Below, one piece after another: positions 52,592 to 61,045 of a DNA stretch of 64,000 bases. Source of the DNA: Flavobacterium piscisymbiosum. GTDB taxonomy: Bacteria; Bacteroidota; Bacteroidia; Flavobacteriales; Flavobacteriaceae. The notes beneath the pieces are model-generated. The model saw only the letters and a program-made list of their open reading frames with translations. It did no database searches and was not told the DNA's origin. The position numbers and the translations under genes were made by a program. Location: the NCBI RefSeq assembly GCF_020905295.1, contig NZ_JAJJMM010000001.1:3472001-3536000 (forward strand), read 5' to 3'. The number at the start of each line of letters is the position of its first letter. The first letter of the stretch is position 1.

Positions 52592-54007
52592 TTAGTTCTT
52601 AGAAAATTTATCTTCAAAAGTTTTAAATCTTGCATCCAAATCTTTCACTAATTGTTTTTTTACCGCTGAATCCTGAATAAAACTATAATTAATGCTGTTG
52701 TAAACGTATTGTTTTATCGTAGCATACGAAACATCTGGATATCTTTTGGCAAGCAAAACATATTGTTCTGTCATATTAGTTCTTAAAATTCCGGCGTCAT
52801 CTGTACTGATTACGATTGGCACATTAAATTCTTTGTAAAGTGTAAACGGATGTCTGTTTTCTTTTACTTTCAAAATGAATTCGTTACTCGTTAAGTTAAT
52901 CTCAATCGGAATGTTGTTTTTTGCCATATAACGCAATAAATCGTATGAATTTGCTTCGTACGCGATATCAACTCCGTGACCAATTCTGTTTGCTCCGGCA
53001 ACGTAAATCGCATCGTTTATATGCCAGGTTAGATCTTCGGGTTGAACCAATCCTAAAGTCAGTTCACCTGCATGAAGCGTATATTTTACCTCTGGATATT
53101 TAGAATGACAATATTTGAACATTAACATATGCAACCAATAATCTTTCATAGAATTTTCGCCATGTTCCGGAGAAACGATGTTTACACCAGCAACCAGTTT
53201 ACTGTCGTTTGCAGAGATAAATGCAATGGTAAGATTCTTGAATAAATCGACCGGATTCATAAAACGAAGCACAAAATTTTGATAACGCATAGTAAATTTG
53301 TCGTCGTCAATTTTTAAGTCTTTATGAAGTTTTGCAATGAAATTAGTATTGAAATCTGAAGCGTATTTTTTAGCATCTTTCTTTTGAATCGATTTATACA
53401 ATTCGTCTAAAAGTTTCAAAACCGCTTTTTCATCTCGTTGACTTGCTGCCTGACGTAATTTCGAATTAAAATCGCTTAAATCTGAAACATTCATGTCACA
53501 CGGAATCGTTGATAATTGTGTTTCGATATAACTTACATTTTCAGCAATGGCACGTTTTTTTAATTCCAGCATTCCTTCTGCAAAATGTCCTTGAATAGTA
53601 GGTTCAAATTTTTGAAAAGAATCAAAAAACTGATCGTCAGAAGGAACAGAACCATTATAATCTTTAACCGACCAGGTTTGCATGATTTGCTGTTCGTAAT
53701 AATCCAGTTTTTCGAGTTTTTTTATACTATCGAAATTTATCCAGTTTCCTTTTTCAGGTTTGGTTTCAGAAACTGCCAGAGTTTCTAAATTCAAATAAAA
53801 ATTTTTTGCAATCGCTCTTTCTAAAAGAGGTTCTGCATAAACTGATCCTGAAAAATGATGGTGTAAATCGCCGCCTTTTGGCATTTGCTGAAAGAAAGCT
53901 GTTAAGAGAGCTTCGTTATTTCTGATTTTACTTAAATAATTTTCAGCCGTTTGAGAAAAGCCGATTTGTGCTATGAAAAAACAGAAAAGTGTAATTATCC
54001 TTGACAT
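52592..54007 (-). CDS. secreted adenosine deaminase
   Basis: A 471-residue zinc hydrolase with a signal peptide (MSRIITLFCFFIAQIGFSQ), so it acts in the periplasm or outside. Motifs of the ADA family: the zinc His pair in KGGDLHHHFSGSVYAE (His49, His51), the His and catalytic Glu in TLHAGELTLG, RIGHGVDIAYEAN, and the zinc Asp in VISTDDAGILRTN. An inserted helical region at about residues 100-230 makes it longer than cytosolic ADA, as in secreted ADGF-like enzymes. It would convert external adenosine to inosine for purine salvage. A -7 box lies at 54029-54036. Confidence 0.93.
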   Translation of the reverse strand: MSRIITLFCFFIAQIGFSQTAENYLSKIRNNEALLTAFFQQMPKGGDLHHHFSGSVYAEPLLERAIAKNFYLNLETLAVSETKPEKGNWINFDSIKKLEKLDYYEQQIMQTWSVKDYNGSVPSDDQFFDSFQKFEPTIQGHFAEGMLELKKRAIAENVSYIETQLSTIPCDMNVSDLSDFNSKLRQAASQRDEKAVLKLLDELYKSIQKKDAKKYASDFNTNFIAKLHKDLKIDDDKFTMRYQNFVLRFMNPVDLFKNLTIAFISANDSKLVAGVNIVSPEHGENSMKDYWLHMLMFKYCHSKYPEVKYTLHAGELTLGLVQPEDLTWHINDAIYVAGANRIGHGVDIAYEANSYDLLRYMAKNNIPIEINLTSNEFILKVKENRHPFTLYKEFNVPIVISTDDAGILRTNMTEQYVLLAKRYPDVSYATIKQYVYNSINYSFIQDSAVKKQLVKDLDARFKTFEDKFSKN

Positions 54008-54028
54008 ACTCTAAGTTTAAATTACATG

Positions 54029-54036
54029 CAAATATA
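54029..54036 (-). promoter_or_regulatory. Bacteroidota -7 box for the adenosine deaminase gene
   Basis: TATATTTG on the minus strand, followed by C, 21 bp before the ATG at 54007. Confidence 0.55.
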
Positions 54037-54061
54037 ATGGTTTTTGAGGAGATTTTAAAAT

Positions 54062-54430
54062 TTGATTTTTCGATGTCGAGATTTAACCGCAAAGAACGCA
54101 AGGTTTTTTATCTGCAAGACTTAATACAAATGCAAAGTTCGCAAAGCTTTACCTAAAAACTTTGCGGTTAAAAAAAACTTAGAACCTTAGCACCTCAGAA
54201 TCTTAGTACCTTTAAGAAAAAAGTACATTATGATTTTCGGGATGAGAATTTTACCGCAAAGAACGCAAGGTTTTTTATCTGCAAGATTTAATACAAACGC
54301 AAAGTTCGCAAAGCTTTACCTAAAAACTTTGCGAACTTTGCGTAATTCATTGAGAACTTTGCGGTTAAAAAAAAACTTAGAATTTTAGTATCTCAGAACC
54401 TTAGTACCTTCAAGAAAAAAGCACATCATG
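54062..54430. repeat. tandem duplication of intergenic DNA and the tail of the GNAT gene
   Basis: Two copies of about 170-195 bp, 54062-54229 and 54230-54430. Each has ACCGCAAAGAACGCAAGG, TTTTTTATCTGCAAGA, GCAAAGTTCGCAAAGC, TTTGCGGTTAAAAAAAA and the CTTAGAACCTTAG words, then AAGAAAAAAG(T/C)ACAT(T/C)ATGA. That last part is the end of the GNAT gene in copy 2 and a pseudo-tail in copy 1. It fills the 400-bp gap; I see no gene in it. Confidence 0.8.
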
Positions 54431-54694
54431 AATTTCTTCTACTTTATCAAAAACGCTCTTAGCAAAAGGACAAAGCGGAATAATTTTTAGATTATTAGTT
54501 CTGGCATATTCTACAGCGGCCATAACCAGTTTTTTACCAACGCCTTTTCCGTTAAAATCAGGACTTACTTCAGTATGATCTATAATAAATTTAGAATCTC
54601 CAGCCCAGGTGTAGGTCATTTTTCCGGCTTCATTTCCTTCTTCTATGGCTTCAAAATAGCCTCTTCTTGTGTCGTTTATTTGTTTGATTTCCAT
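54410..54694 (-). CDS. GNAT-family N-acetyltransferase (YjdJ/Gcn5-like)
   Basis: A 94-residue small acetyltransferase: KIDDTRRGYFEA-like start (MEIKQINDTRRGYFEAIEEG), TEVSPDFNGKGVGKKLVMAA with the acetyl-CoA loop GKGVGKKL, and YARTNNLKIIPLCPFAKSVF. This compact form matches the YjdJ-type proteins. It is 6 bp downstream of the osmC-like gene and so in the same transcript. Its last four codons lie inside the tandem duplication at 54062-54430. The substrate is unknown. Confidence 0.9.
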   Translation of the reverse strand: MEIKQINDTRRGYFEAIEEGNEAGKMTYTWAGDSKFIIDHTEVSPDFNGKGVGKKLVMAAVEYARTNNLKIIPLCPFAKSVFDKVEEIHDVLFS

Positions 54695-54700
54695 GATTAT

Positions 54701-55096
54701 TTATACTAATGAGGTTTCTATTTTAATTGTATTTACAAGGGTTTTATGAACAGGACAGCTGTTTGCAATTTTCAAGATTCGTTGTTTTTGTGCATCGTCT
54801 ACGTCTCCTGTAATTAGGATTTTAGTTGTAAACAAAGAAACGGTATGCTCTTCATTTTTTTCAAAATCTACCCAAATACTAAGTTCTGAAACATCCCAGC
54901 CTTTGCGATCAATATACATTCGTAATGTAATTAAAGTACAGGAAGCCAGAGACGAAGCCAGAAGTTCAAAGGGACTAAAACCTAAATTTTTTCCGCCCAT
55001 TTCCTGTGGTTCATCTGAAATAAGAATGTTACCCGTTTTAGATGTTATTTCGGTGCGATATTTTCGTGTATCAATAGTTGCTTTAATTGTATCCAT
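54701..55096 (-). CDS. OsmC-family peroxiredoxin-like protein
   Basis: A 131-residue OsmC/Ohr-type protein. The two redox cysteines of the family are in PFELLASSLASCTLITLRMY and KIANSCPVHKTLVNTIKIET. It detoxifies organic hydroperoxides in the cytosol. It is 3 bp after the pirin gene and 6 bp before the GNAT gene, so the three form an operon with a stress-response flavour. Confidence 0.92.
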   Translation of the reverse strand: MDTIKATIDTRKYRTEITSKTGNILISDEPQEMGGKNLGFSPFELLASSLASCTLITLRMYIDRKGWDVSELSIWVDFEKNEEHTVSLFTTKILITGDVDDAQKQRILKIANSCPVHKTLVNTIKIETSLV

Positions 55097-55099
55097 AAT

Positions 55100-55981
55100 T
55101 TATTTGATTCTTGGTTCAGGTAAAGGCACAAATTCGGTTTCTCCTGGAACTTTTGGGAAAGTTTGTTCGGTCCAGTCTTTTTTAGCTTTTTCGAGTAAGT
55201 TTTTGTCTGATGAAACGAAATTCCAAAAGATAAAATGTTCTTCAGGAAACGGAGTTCCTCCAAAAATGTATACCGTAGAGTTTTCGGCTAATTCAAACTC
55301 GCATAAAGTGCTGTCGTTTGTAATAAGAATTTGTTTAGGATCATAAATATGTTCGCCACTTTTGATGCTTCCTTCCAGAATATATAAACCGCTTTCGCCA
55401 AATAAATGATTTCCGATATTTATTTTTTTAGCCTGAGTACTTTTAATCTCAATAAAATATAACGGACTATAAACAGGAACAGGGGATTTTTTTCCAAACG
55501 CTTCTCCGGCAATCAATTTGTATGAAACACCATCTTCTTCCCAAGCCGGAATATCATCTGCTTCAACATGTGTGAAATTCGGCTCCATTTGCTCTAATTC
55601 TTTTGGTAAAGCCACCCAAATTTGCAATCCGTGAAGCATTTTGTCAGAATGTCTTAAATATTCAGGCGTTCTTTCAGAATGTACGATTCCTTTTCCGGCC
55701 GTCATCCAGTTTACGGCGCCGGGTTTTATTTCTAGTTCGGTTCCTAAACTATCGCGGTGCATAATGCTTCCTTCGAACAAAAAAGTAAGAGTCGAAAGTC
55801 CGATATGGGGATGTGGCGGAACATCCATATTTTCATGATCACTTAAATGTGCAGGTCCCATATGATCGATAAAGACAAATGGTCCAACAGCTCTTTTTTC
55901 ACGGAAAGGCAATAATCTGCCTACCATAAAGTTGCCAATATTGGCAGCACGTTCTTCGATAATTAAACTGATATTTGACAT
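55100..55981 (-). CDS. pirin-family protein
   Basis: A 293-residue bicupin. The N-terminal cupin carries the metal site: VFIDHMGPAHLSDHENMDVP, then PHPHIGLSTLTFLFEG and IMHRDSLGTELEIKPGAVNW, with the His-x-His and His ligands in place. The C-terminal cupin (SPLYFIEIKSTQAKKINIGN) is more degenerate. Bacterial pirins may act as quercetinase-like dioxygenases or as redox regulators. First gene of the pirin-osmC-GNAT operon. A TAatTTTG box lies at 56002-56009. Confidence 0.93.
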   Translation of the reverse strand: MSNISLIIEERAANIGNFMVGRLLPFREKRAVGPFVFIDHMGPAHLSDHENMDVPPHPHIGLSTLTFLFEGSIMHRDSLGTELEIKPGAVNWMTAGKGIVHSERTPEYLRHSDKMLHGLQIWVALPKELEQMEPNFTHVEADDIPAWEEDGVSYKLIAGEAFGKKSPVPVYSPLYFIEIKSTQAKKINIGNHLFGESGLYILEGSIKSGEHIYDPKQILITNDSTLCEFELAENSTVYIFGGTPFPEEHFIFWNFVSSDKNLLEKAKKDWTEQTFPKVPGETEFVPLPEPRIK

Positions 55982-56001
55982 GGTATTCGTTTTAGTTGAA
56001 G

Positions 56002-56009
56002 CAAAATTA
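56002..56009 (-). promoter_or_regulatory. Bacteroidota -7 box for the pirin operon
   Basis: TAATTTTG on the minus strand, followed by C, 20 bp before the ATG at 55981. Confidence 0.5.
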
Positions 56010-56181
56010 CAGTGGTAGTCACCATCTGTAACTTAATTTAGATTAAGAAAATTTGTTTCTGGTATTATTTATAAAAGTAAGAAATAGAATTATAAGGATT
56101 TCATTAGATTAAAAATATAACACGAATTTCACGAATTAACACAGATTAAGTGGTGAAATATAATATGAATTATGTGTTTTT

Positions 56182-56256
56182 TTGTCAGACTGAGCGAAGT
56201 CGAAGTCCCATATGCTGAATCACTTTGCTGTACTGCAACTTCGCTCAGTCTGACAA
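56182..56256. repeat. inverted repeat TTGTCAGACTGAGCGAAGT
   Basis: The 19-bp arm at 56182-56200 is exactly inverted at 56238-56256. Neighbouring words are CGAAGTCCC and CACTTTGCTG. It looks like a dispersed element, not a terminator, as no T-run follows. The rest of this 360-bp gap (55982-56341) holds short ACGAATTTCACGAATT words and no gene. Confidence 0.75.
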
Positions 56257-56341
56257 TGCGGTTAAAGATTATTCGTTTCTCAGATTGACAAAAAACTAGA
56301 AAATCAATTAGTGATAATTAGTGAAATTTGTGTTTAAAATT

Positions 56342-57442
56342 TTAATCCGTAAGTTCAAATTCCAGTGCTTCACTTTCATTTCCATTAATGATAATAGATA
56401 ATTGATGCATTCCGGTATGAAAAACACGAGTAGTAATAATTTTGAATGATTGATTTCTATCAACCTTAATTAATTGATTAGGCTGATAGGTTTTCTCACT
56501 GATTTTAAAGACTTTTTTTGCCAAATGTCCTTTTGATTTTTTGTAATGAACGGCATATTCTAAACGAACAGTTTTAGCTTCGTTGTTTTTATTATTTAAA
56601 TGAAATTGAAACTGCAAATAATCTCCAATCTTTACAACAGGAGTTTTAATTTCAAAATCAGAAAGTTTAATATTGGCGCTTTCTAAACCATAATGACTTA
56701 GTATTTCAGGATGTCCTTGTTTTAGTAAAGTACGAGCACCATGTTTGATGATTCCGTCTGTTTCTTTACTGTGATTTTTCCATTTATTGGCAATTTCTAA
56801 TACAATCTGCGGATTATCTTTTGCAATATCATTCAGGTTATTGGCAACGCTTCTGCGAACATATTCTGATGGATCATTTTTCAGGTTTTCCAGAATTGGC
56901 AGGATAGAAGTTGGATCTTTTTTTAGGAACGGAATCGCCATTGCCCAGGGTAATCTTGGTCGGCTTCCTTCGCTTGATAATCTGCGTACGTGATGATTTT
57001 CATGCAAAGACCATTTTGTCATTTCATCAATCATTTGTTCTTTATACTTTAAAATAAAAGGGCGAACCGCAAACTCGCAACTGATAAATTGAGTGATCGA
57101 AACAAAGGCTTTCGCCGAAGTTTTAAAATCGTCTAGGCCATACATTTCGATATAATCAGCAAAGAAAATAAAAGCCAGATTACCATCTGTAAAATTATTT
57201 TTCTTCAGGCTTTCGATGATTTTATCAATTAAAACAACAGCTTCAGGAAAATTTTGCGGCATAAATTGATGCAGCACAACCGTGGTGTGTTTCATGCGTT
57301 CTTTCCATTCTTTTTGAGCAAAATCGCCTTCGTAAATCGTATCAATAAATTTTTGTTTATCGAAAGCAGGATGTACTTCGGCCACAGCCTGACCAAATTT
57401 TTCGTAAAAAGTAACCGAGTAAATATCTTTAATTAAGCCCAT
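56342..57442 (-). CDS. AlkC-type DNA alkylation repair glycosylase with Ig-like C-terminal domain
   Basis: A 366-residue protein. Residues 1-260 are HEAT-like helical repeats of the AlkC/AlkD group (SYEKFG-type start MGLIKDIYSVTFYEKFGQAV, WSLHENHHVRRLSSEGSRPR, LPWAMAIPFLKKDP, ILENLKNDPSEYVRRSVANN). Residues 265-366 are a beta-sandwich of Ig type (VKIGDYLQFQFHLNNKNNEA). This two-part layout is that of AlkC enzymes that remove 3-methylated bases. I use the ATG at 57442; the frame can be read from 57520 but that region contains the TATCTTTG -7 box. It is a single gene. Confidence 0.88.
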   Translation of the reverse strand: MGLIKDIYSVTFYEKFGQAVAEVHPAFDKQKFIDTIYEGDFAQKEWKERMKHTTVVLHQFMPQNFPEAVVLIDKIIESLKKNNFTDGNLAFIFFADYIEMYGLDDFKTSAKAFVSITQFISCEFAVRPFILKYKEQMIDEMTKWSLHENHHVRRLSSEGSRPRLPWAMAIPFLKKDPTSILPILENLKNDPSEYVRRSVANNLNDIAKDNPQIVLEIANKWKNHSKETDGIIKHGARTLLKQGHPEILSHYGLESANIKLSDFEIKTPVVKIGDYLQFQFHLNNKNNEAKTVRLEYAVHYKKSKGHLAKKVFKISEKTYQPNQLIKVDRNQSFKIITTRVFHTGMHQLSIIINGNESEALEFELTD

Positions 57443-57462
57443 GATTTTGTTTGAATGAACCT

Positions 57463-57470
57463 CAAAGATA
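57463..57470 (-). promoter_or_regulatory. Bacteroidota -7 box for the AlkC-type gene
   Basis: TATCTTTG on the minus strand, 20 bp before the ATG at 57442. It lies inside the longer possible reading frame and so argues for the shorter one. Confidence 0.5.
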
Positions 57471-57678
57471 TTTAATGTTTTTTTGTTTTGAACTATTAAG
57501 TTTTTTGTTTTTTGAACCATTAAGATATTAAGTTGATTAAGAACAGTAGCTTAATTTTCGTAATATCTTAATGGTAAAAAAAAGACGTATTTTGTTGTTA
57601 AAAAATAAATTCACTTTAGTGTAGTTTTCAAATCCACAAAATATGTCCTACTTTAGCATCTCATAAAATTTAAGAAAA

Positions 57679-58536
57679 ATGATTAGCGAAGTACAATTTC
57701 AAACCGAATTACAACTATTAATTAGCAATGCAATTCGCGAAGATGTAGGCACAGGCGATTATAGTTCATTGGCGTGTATTCCGGAAACGGCGCACGGGCA
57801 AGCCAAATTATTGGTAAAAGATCAGGGAATTATTGCGGGAGTTGCGCTTGCAAAAATGATATTTGAATATGTAGATCCAAAACTAAAAATCAAGACTTAT
57901 ATAGAAGACGGAACTCATGTAGAATATGGCGATGTGGTTTTTGAGGTTTCAGGAAGTTCTCAGTCTATTCTTAAATCAGAAAGGGTAGTTTTGAATACGA
58001 TGCAACGTATGTCGGCAATTGCTACAAAAACAGATTATCTTATGCAGCTTCTGGAAGGTACAGGCGCTAAAATATTAGATACGCGTAAAACAACTCCAAA
58101 TTTCAGAGTTGCAGAAAAGTGGGCTGTAAAAATAGGAGGCGGAGAAAACCACCGTTTTGCATTGTATGATATGGTGATGTTAAAAGACAATCATATTGAT
58201 TTTGCAGGCGGAATAACTTTGGCGATAAAGAAAACAAAGGAATATTTGAAAGCCAATAACTTAGATCTTAAAATTATTGTTGAAGCCAGAAATCTGGATG
58301 AAATTCGTGAAATCCTTTTGAGTGACGGAGTTCACAGAATCCTGATTGACAACTTTAATTATGAAGATACCAAAACGGCTGTTCAGTTAATTGGTTCAAA
58401 ATGCCAGACAGAATCTTCGGGAAATATCAACGAAAAAACGATTCGTGAATATGGCTTGTGTGGTGTAAATTATATTTCATCAGGCGCTTTGACACATTCA
58501 GTTTACAATATGGATTTGAGTTTGAAGGCTTTTTAA
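57679..58536 (+). CDS. nadC: nicotinate-nucleotide pyrophosphorylase (quinolinate phosphoribosyltransferase)
   Basis: A 285-residue cytosolic enzyme of NAD synthesis: quinolinate plus PRPP gives nicotinate mononucleotide. Motifs: REDVGTGDYSSLACIPETAH, NTMQRMSAIATKTDYLMQLL, ILDTRKTTPNFRVAEKWAVK, GGGENHRFALYDMVMLKDNH, KIIVEARNLDEIREILLSDG, HRILIDNFNYED and ISSGALTHSVYNMDLSL. The gene is intact. nadA and nadB are not adjacent. Confidence 0.97.
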   Translation: MISEVQFQTELQLLISNAIREDVGTGDYSSLACIPETAHGQAKLLVKDQGIIAGVALAKMIFEYVDPKLKIKTYIEDGTHVEYGDVVFEVSGSSQSILKSERVVLNTMQRMSAIATKTDYLMQLLEGTGAKILDTRKTTPNFRVAEKWAVKIGGGENHRFALYDMVMLKDNHIDFAGGITLAIKKTKEYLKANNLDLKIIVEARNLDEIREILLSDGVHRILIDNFNYEDTKTAVQLIGSKCQTESSGNINEKTIREYGLCGVNYISSGALTHSVYNMDLSLKAF

Positions 58537-58620
58537 GGAAGTTGTGAATTATGAATTTTGAGTTATGAATTTTAAACAATAAAACTCTAAACTCAATAAT
58601 CTAAAATCTAAAATAATATT

Positions 58621-59541
58621 ATGTCTCAAGAGATAGAAGATCGGATTGAAAAGATTCCTGTAGTGCGTTCTCTTGTCCGATTGTTAAAGAGAATCAAAAT
58701 GCCTTGGCTCGAAGGTTTTTCGCTATATGATTTGCTCGAAATGTATACTTTAGGAATTCTTGAAGGAGCATTTTCTTATCATGCGAGTGCGGTATCTTTT
58801 AGTTTTTTCATGGCCTTATTTCCTTTTACATTATTTATTCTAAACTTGATTCCGTTTATTCCGATAGATAATTTTCAGGGAGATTTTTTGCTGTTTGTGC
58901 AGCAAAGTGTTCCGCCCAATACGTACGATGCGATTAATAAAATTATCAGTGATATTTTAAATAATAGTCATTCGGGTTTGCTGTCATCAGGTTTTTTACT
59001 TTCTATTTTTTTGATGGCCAATGGTATCAACGGAATCCTTAGTGGTTTTGAATCTTCGAAACATGTTTTTGATAAACGAGGCTGGTTTAGTCAGTATTTA
59101 GTGGCGCTTGCAATATCACTTGTCATGACCATTATATTGTTTGTAACGGTGGCAACAATTGTTGTTTTTGAGGTATTTATTCAAAAAACAATTATTCAGG
59201 ATGTGCTGAGCGATCGTATTCCGCTGATTATTTTGGGTCGATATTTGTTTGTTGTTTTAATGATTTTGATAACAACTTCAATATTATTGCGTTATGGTAC
59301 AAAGCAATATAATAAAGTACCTTTTATAAGCATCGGATCTGTTTTTACAACCATATTAATTGTTATATCTTCGTTCTTTTTTGGAATTTGGGTTATAAAA
59401 TTCTCAAAATACAACGAACTTTACGGCTCAATTGGTACATTATTGATTCTAATGTTTTATATTTGGATAAACTGTATGATTCTGCTTTTAGGGTTCGAAT
59501 TGAATGCTTCTATCAGAAAATTAAAACAAAAAAACAAATAA
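58621..59541 (+). CDS. YihY/BrkB-family membrane protein
   Basis: A 306-residue integral membrane protein with six helices, of the family once linked to RNase BN by error. Motifs: LEGAFSYHASAVSFSFFMAL, FPFTLFILNLIPFIP, GINGILSGFESSKHVFDKRG, FGIWVIKFSKYNELYGSIGT and LIWINCMI-like LILMFYIWINCMILLLGFEL. The role is unclear. It is followed after 4 bp by the DUF2147 gene and then the beta-lactamase gene, so it heads a three-gene operon. Confidence 0.92.
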   Translation: MSQEIEDRIEKIPVVRSLVRLLKRIKMPWLEGFSLYDLLEMYTLGILEGAFSYHASAVSFSFFMALFPFTLFILNLIPFIPIDNFQGDFLLFVQQSVPPNTYDAINKIISDILNNSHSGLLSSGFLLSIFLMANGINGILSGFESSKHVFDKRGWFSQYLVALAISLVMTIILFVTVATIVVFEVFIQKTIIQDVLSDRIPLIILGRYLFVVLMILITTSILLRYGTKQYNKVPFISIGSVFTTILIVISSFFFGIWVIKFSKYNELYGSIGTLLILMFYIWINCMILLLGFELNASIRKLKQKNK

Positions 59542-59545
59542 TATT

Positions 59546-59974
59546 ATGAAAAATTGGATGTTAACTATTGGTGTCTTTTTCTTTGCATTGAGCATTCAGG
59601 CTCAAAGTGTTATTGGAAAATGGAAAACAATTGACGATGAAACAGGAGAAGCAAAGTCTGTTGTAGAGATTTATGAAAAATCAGGAAAAGTGTATGGTAA
59701 AGTAGTAGAGATACTTCGTGCCGATCATAAAAAAGATGTTTGTACAAAATGTGAAGGAGCAGATAAAAACAAACCAATTTTAGGTTTAAATATTATTAAC
59801 GGACTTAAAAAAGATGGTGATGAATATAGCGGAGGAACTATTTTTGATCCTACAAGCGGTAAAAAATACAAATGTTATATCACACTTGAGTCTGCTGATA
59901 AACTTAAATTACGCGGTTATGTTGGAATTTCTATCATGGGAAGAACACAATACTGGACGAGAGTGAAGAATTAA
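59546..59974 (+). CDS. DUF2147 secreted protein
   Basis: A 142-residue protein with a signal peptide (MKNWMLTIGVFFFALSIQAQ). The DUF2147 fold is visible: VIGKWKTIDDETGEAKSVVE, YGKVVEILRADHKKDVCTKC (two Cys), PILGLNIINGLKKDGDEYSG, GTIFDPTSGKKYKCYITLES, KLKLRGYVGISIMGRTQYWT. It is probably a small lipocalin-like beta-barrel binding protein in the periplasm. It lies between the YihY gene and the beta-lactamase gene, with 4 bp and 15 bp gaps. Confidence 0.9.
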   Translation: MKNWMLTIGVFFFALSIQAQSVIGKWKTIDDETGEAKSVVEIYEKSGKVYGKVVEILRADHKKDVCTKCEGADKNKPILGLNIINGLKKDGDEYSGGTIFDPTSGKKYKCYITLESADKLKLRGYVGISIMGRTQYWTRVKN

Positions 59975-59989
59975 TTTTATTAAAATATA

Positions 59990-60724
59990 ATGCGAAAGTT
60001 AGCATCAATACTTTTATTCTTAGGAATACTATCCAATAGTTTCGGACAATCTAAGAATTCGCCATTACAAATAAGTCATCTTACAGGTGACTTTTATGTT
60101 TATAAAACCTTTCATGATTATAAAGGAACACTGATTTCTGCCAATGCACTGTATCTTGTTACCAATAAAGGTGTTGTGTTGTTTGATGCGCCTTGGGACA
60201 AAACGCAGTTTCAGCCATTATTAGACAGTATAAAAGCAAAACATCATAAAGAGGTTGTGATGCATTTTGCAACGCACTCTCATGAAGACAGGGCAGGAGG
60301 TTTGGGTTTTTACAGACAAAAAGGAATTAAAACCTATACTATAAAATTAACAGACGAGATTCTGAAGAAAAACAACGAAAAAAGAGCGCAATTTATAATC
60401 CCAAATGATACGACTTTTACAGTAGGACAACATACGTTTGAGGTTTATTATCCAGGTAAAGGCCATGCTCAGGATAATGTTGTAGTTTGGTTTAATAAAG
60501 AAAAAGTACTTTACGGAGGTTGTTTTATCAAAAGTACAGAAGCAAAAGATTTAGGTTATTTAGGCGATGCCGATGTAAAAGATTGGGAAAAGTCGATTAA
60601 AAAAGTACAGGTAAAATTTAAAAATCCTAAATATATTATTACCGGTCATGACGGCTGGAAAGATCTAAATTCTTTAAATCATACATTAAAATTAGTGAAG
60701 GAATATAATGCAGCCCAGTACTGA
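59990..60724 (+). CDS. subclass B1 metallo-beta-lactamase
   Basis: A 244-residue periplasmic zinc enzyme with a signal peptide (to about Gln20). The B1 zinc ligands are all present: His96, His98 and Asp100 in FATHSHEDRAGGLGF (standard His116, His118, Asp120), His159 in PGKGHAQDNVV (His196), Cys178 in YGGCFIKST (Cys221) and His220 in IITGHDGW (His263). Lys181 follows the Cys. The residue between His118 and Asp120 is Glu. The closest relatives I recall are the chromosomal BlaB/IND/JOHN-type enzymes of flavobacteria. An intact active site predicts penicillin and carbapenem hydrolysis. It is the last gene of the YihY operon, with no mobile element near. Confidence 0.95.
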   Translation: MRKLASILLFLGILSNSFGQSKNSPLQISHLTGDFYVYKTFHDYKGTLISANALYLVTNKGVVLFDAPWDKTQFQPLLDSIKAKHHKEVVMHFATHSHEDRAGGLGFYRQKGIKTYTIKLTDEILKKNNEKRAQFIIPNDTTFTVGQHTFEVYYPGKGHAQDNVVVWFNKEKVLYGGCFIKSTEAKDLGYLGDADVKDWEKSIKKVQVKFKNPKYIITGHDGWKDLNSLNHTLKLVKEYNAAQY

Positions 60725-60776
60725 TTATTGTGAATGTTTCTTTAATTTGTATTATATAAAATAGCTTAATTTTGCT

Positions 60777-60784
60777 TATATTTG
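60777..60784 (+). promoter_or_regulatory. Bacteroidota -7 box for the toxin-antitoxin pair
   Basis: TATATTTG, 24 bp before the ATG at 60809. It overlaps the alternative TTG start at 60782, ruling that out. Confidence 0.5.
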
Positions 60785-60808
60785 AAAACTAATTTAATTA
60801 GATTTAAA

Positions 60809-61045
60809 ATGACAATAACTGATAAAAATATACTTGAAAGCTACTCAGATTTATTTGAGGGACTAAGTTTTTCGAATAAACTAGAACTTATCGAAAGGCT
60901 TACAAAATCTTTAAAAGTTGCTAAATCTAAAGAGAATAATTTTTATAAGTCTTTTGGGGCATTTTCTTCTGAAAAGTCTGCAGAAGAAATTGTTTCTGAA
61001 ATTAAATCCAATAGAAAATTTAAAAACACCGAAATTAAATTTTAA
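60809..61045 (+). CDS. antitoxin of a VapBC-like pair
   Basis: A 78-residue acidic and lysine-rich cytosolic protein: MTITDKNILESYSDLFEGLS, FSNKLELIERLTKSLKV, KSFGAFSSEKSAEEIVSEIK, ending SNRKFKNTEIKF. The pattern (short helical N-terminal part, then the (A/S)SEKSAEEIVSEIK tail that would wrap the toxin) is that of small antitoxins beside PIN toxins. The start is the ATG at 60809; a TTG 27 bp upstream is inside the -7 box. Its stop codon overlaps the toxin start by one base. Confidence 0.85.
   Translation: MTITDKNILESYSDLFEGLSFSNKLELIERLTKSLKVAKSKENNFYKSFGAFSSEKSAEEIVSEIKSNRKFKNTEIKF

Noticed and set aside
59990..60724. Acquired resistance gene on a mobile element
   Set aside because: No integrase, IS, attC site or change in base composition is seen around the beta-lactamase gene.
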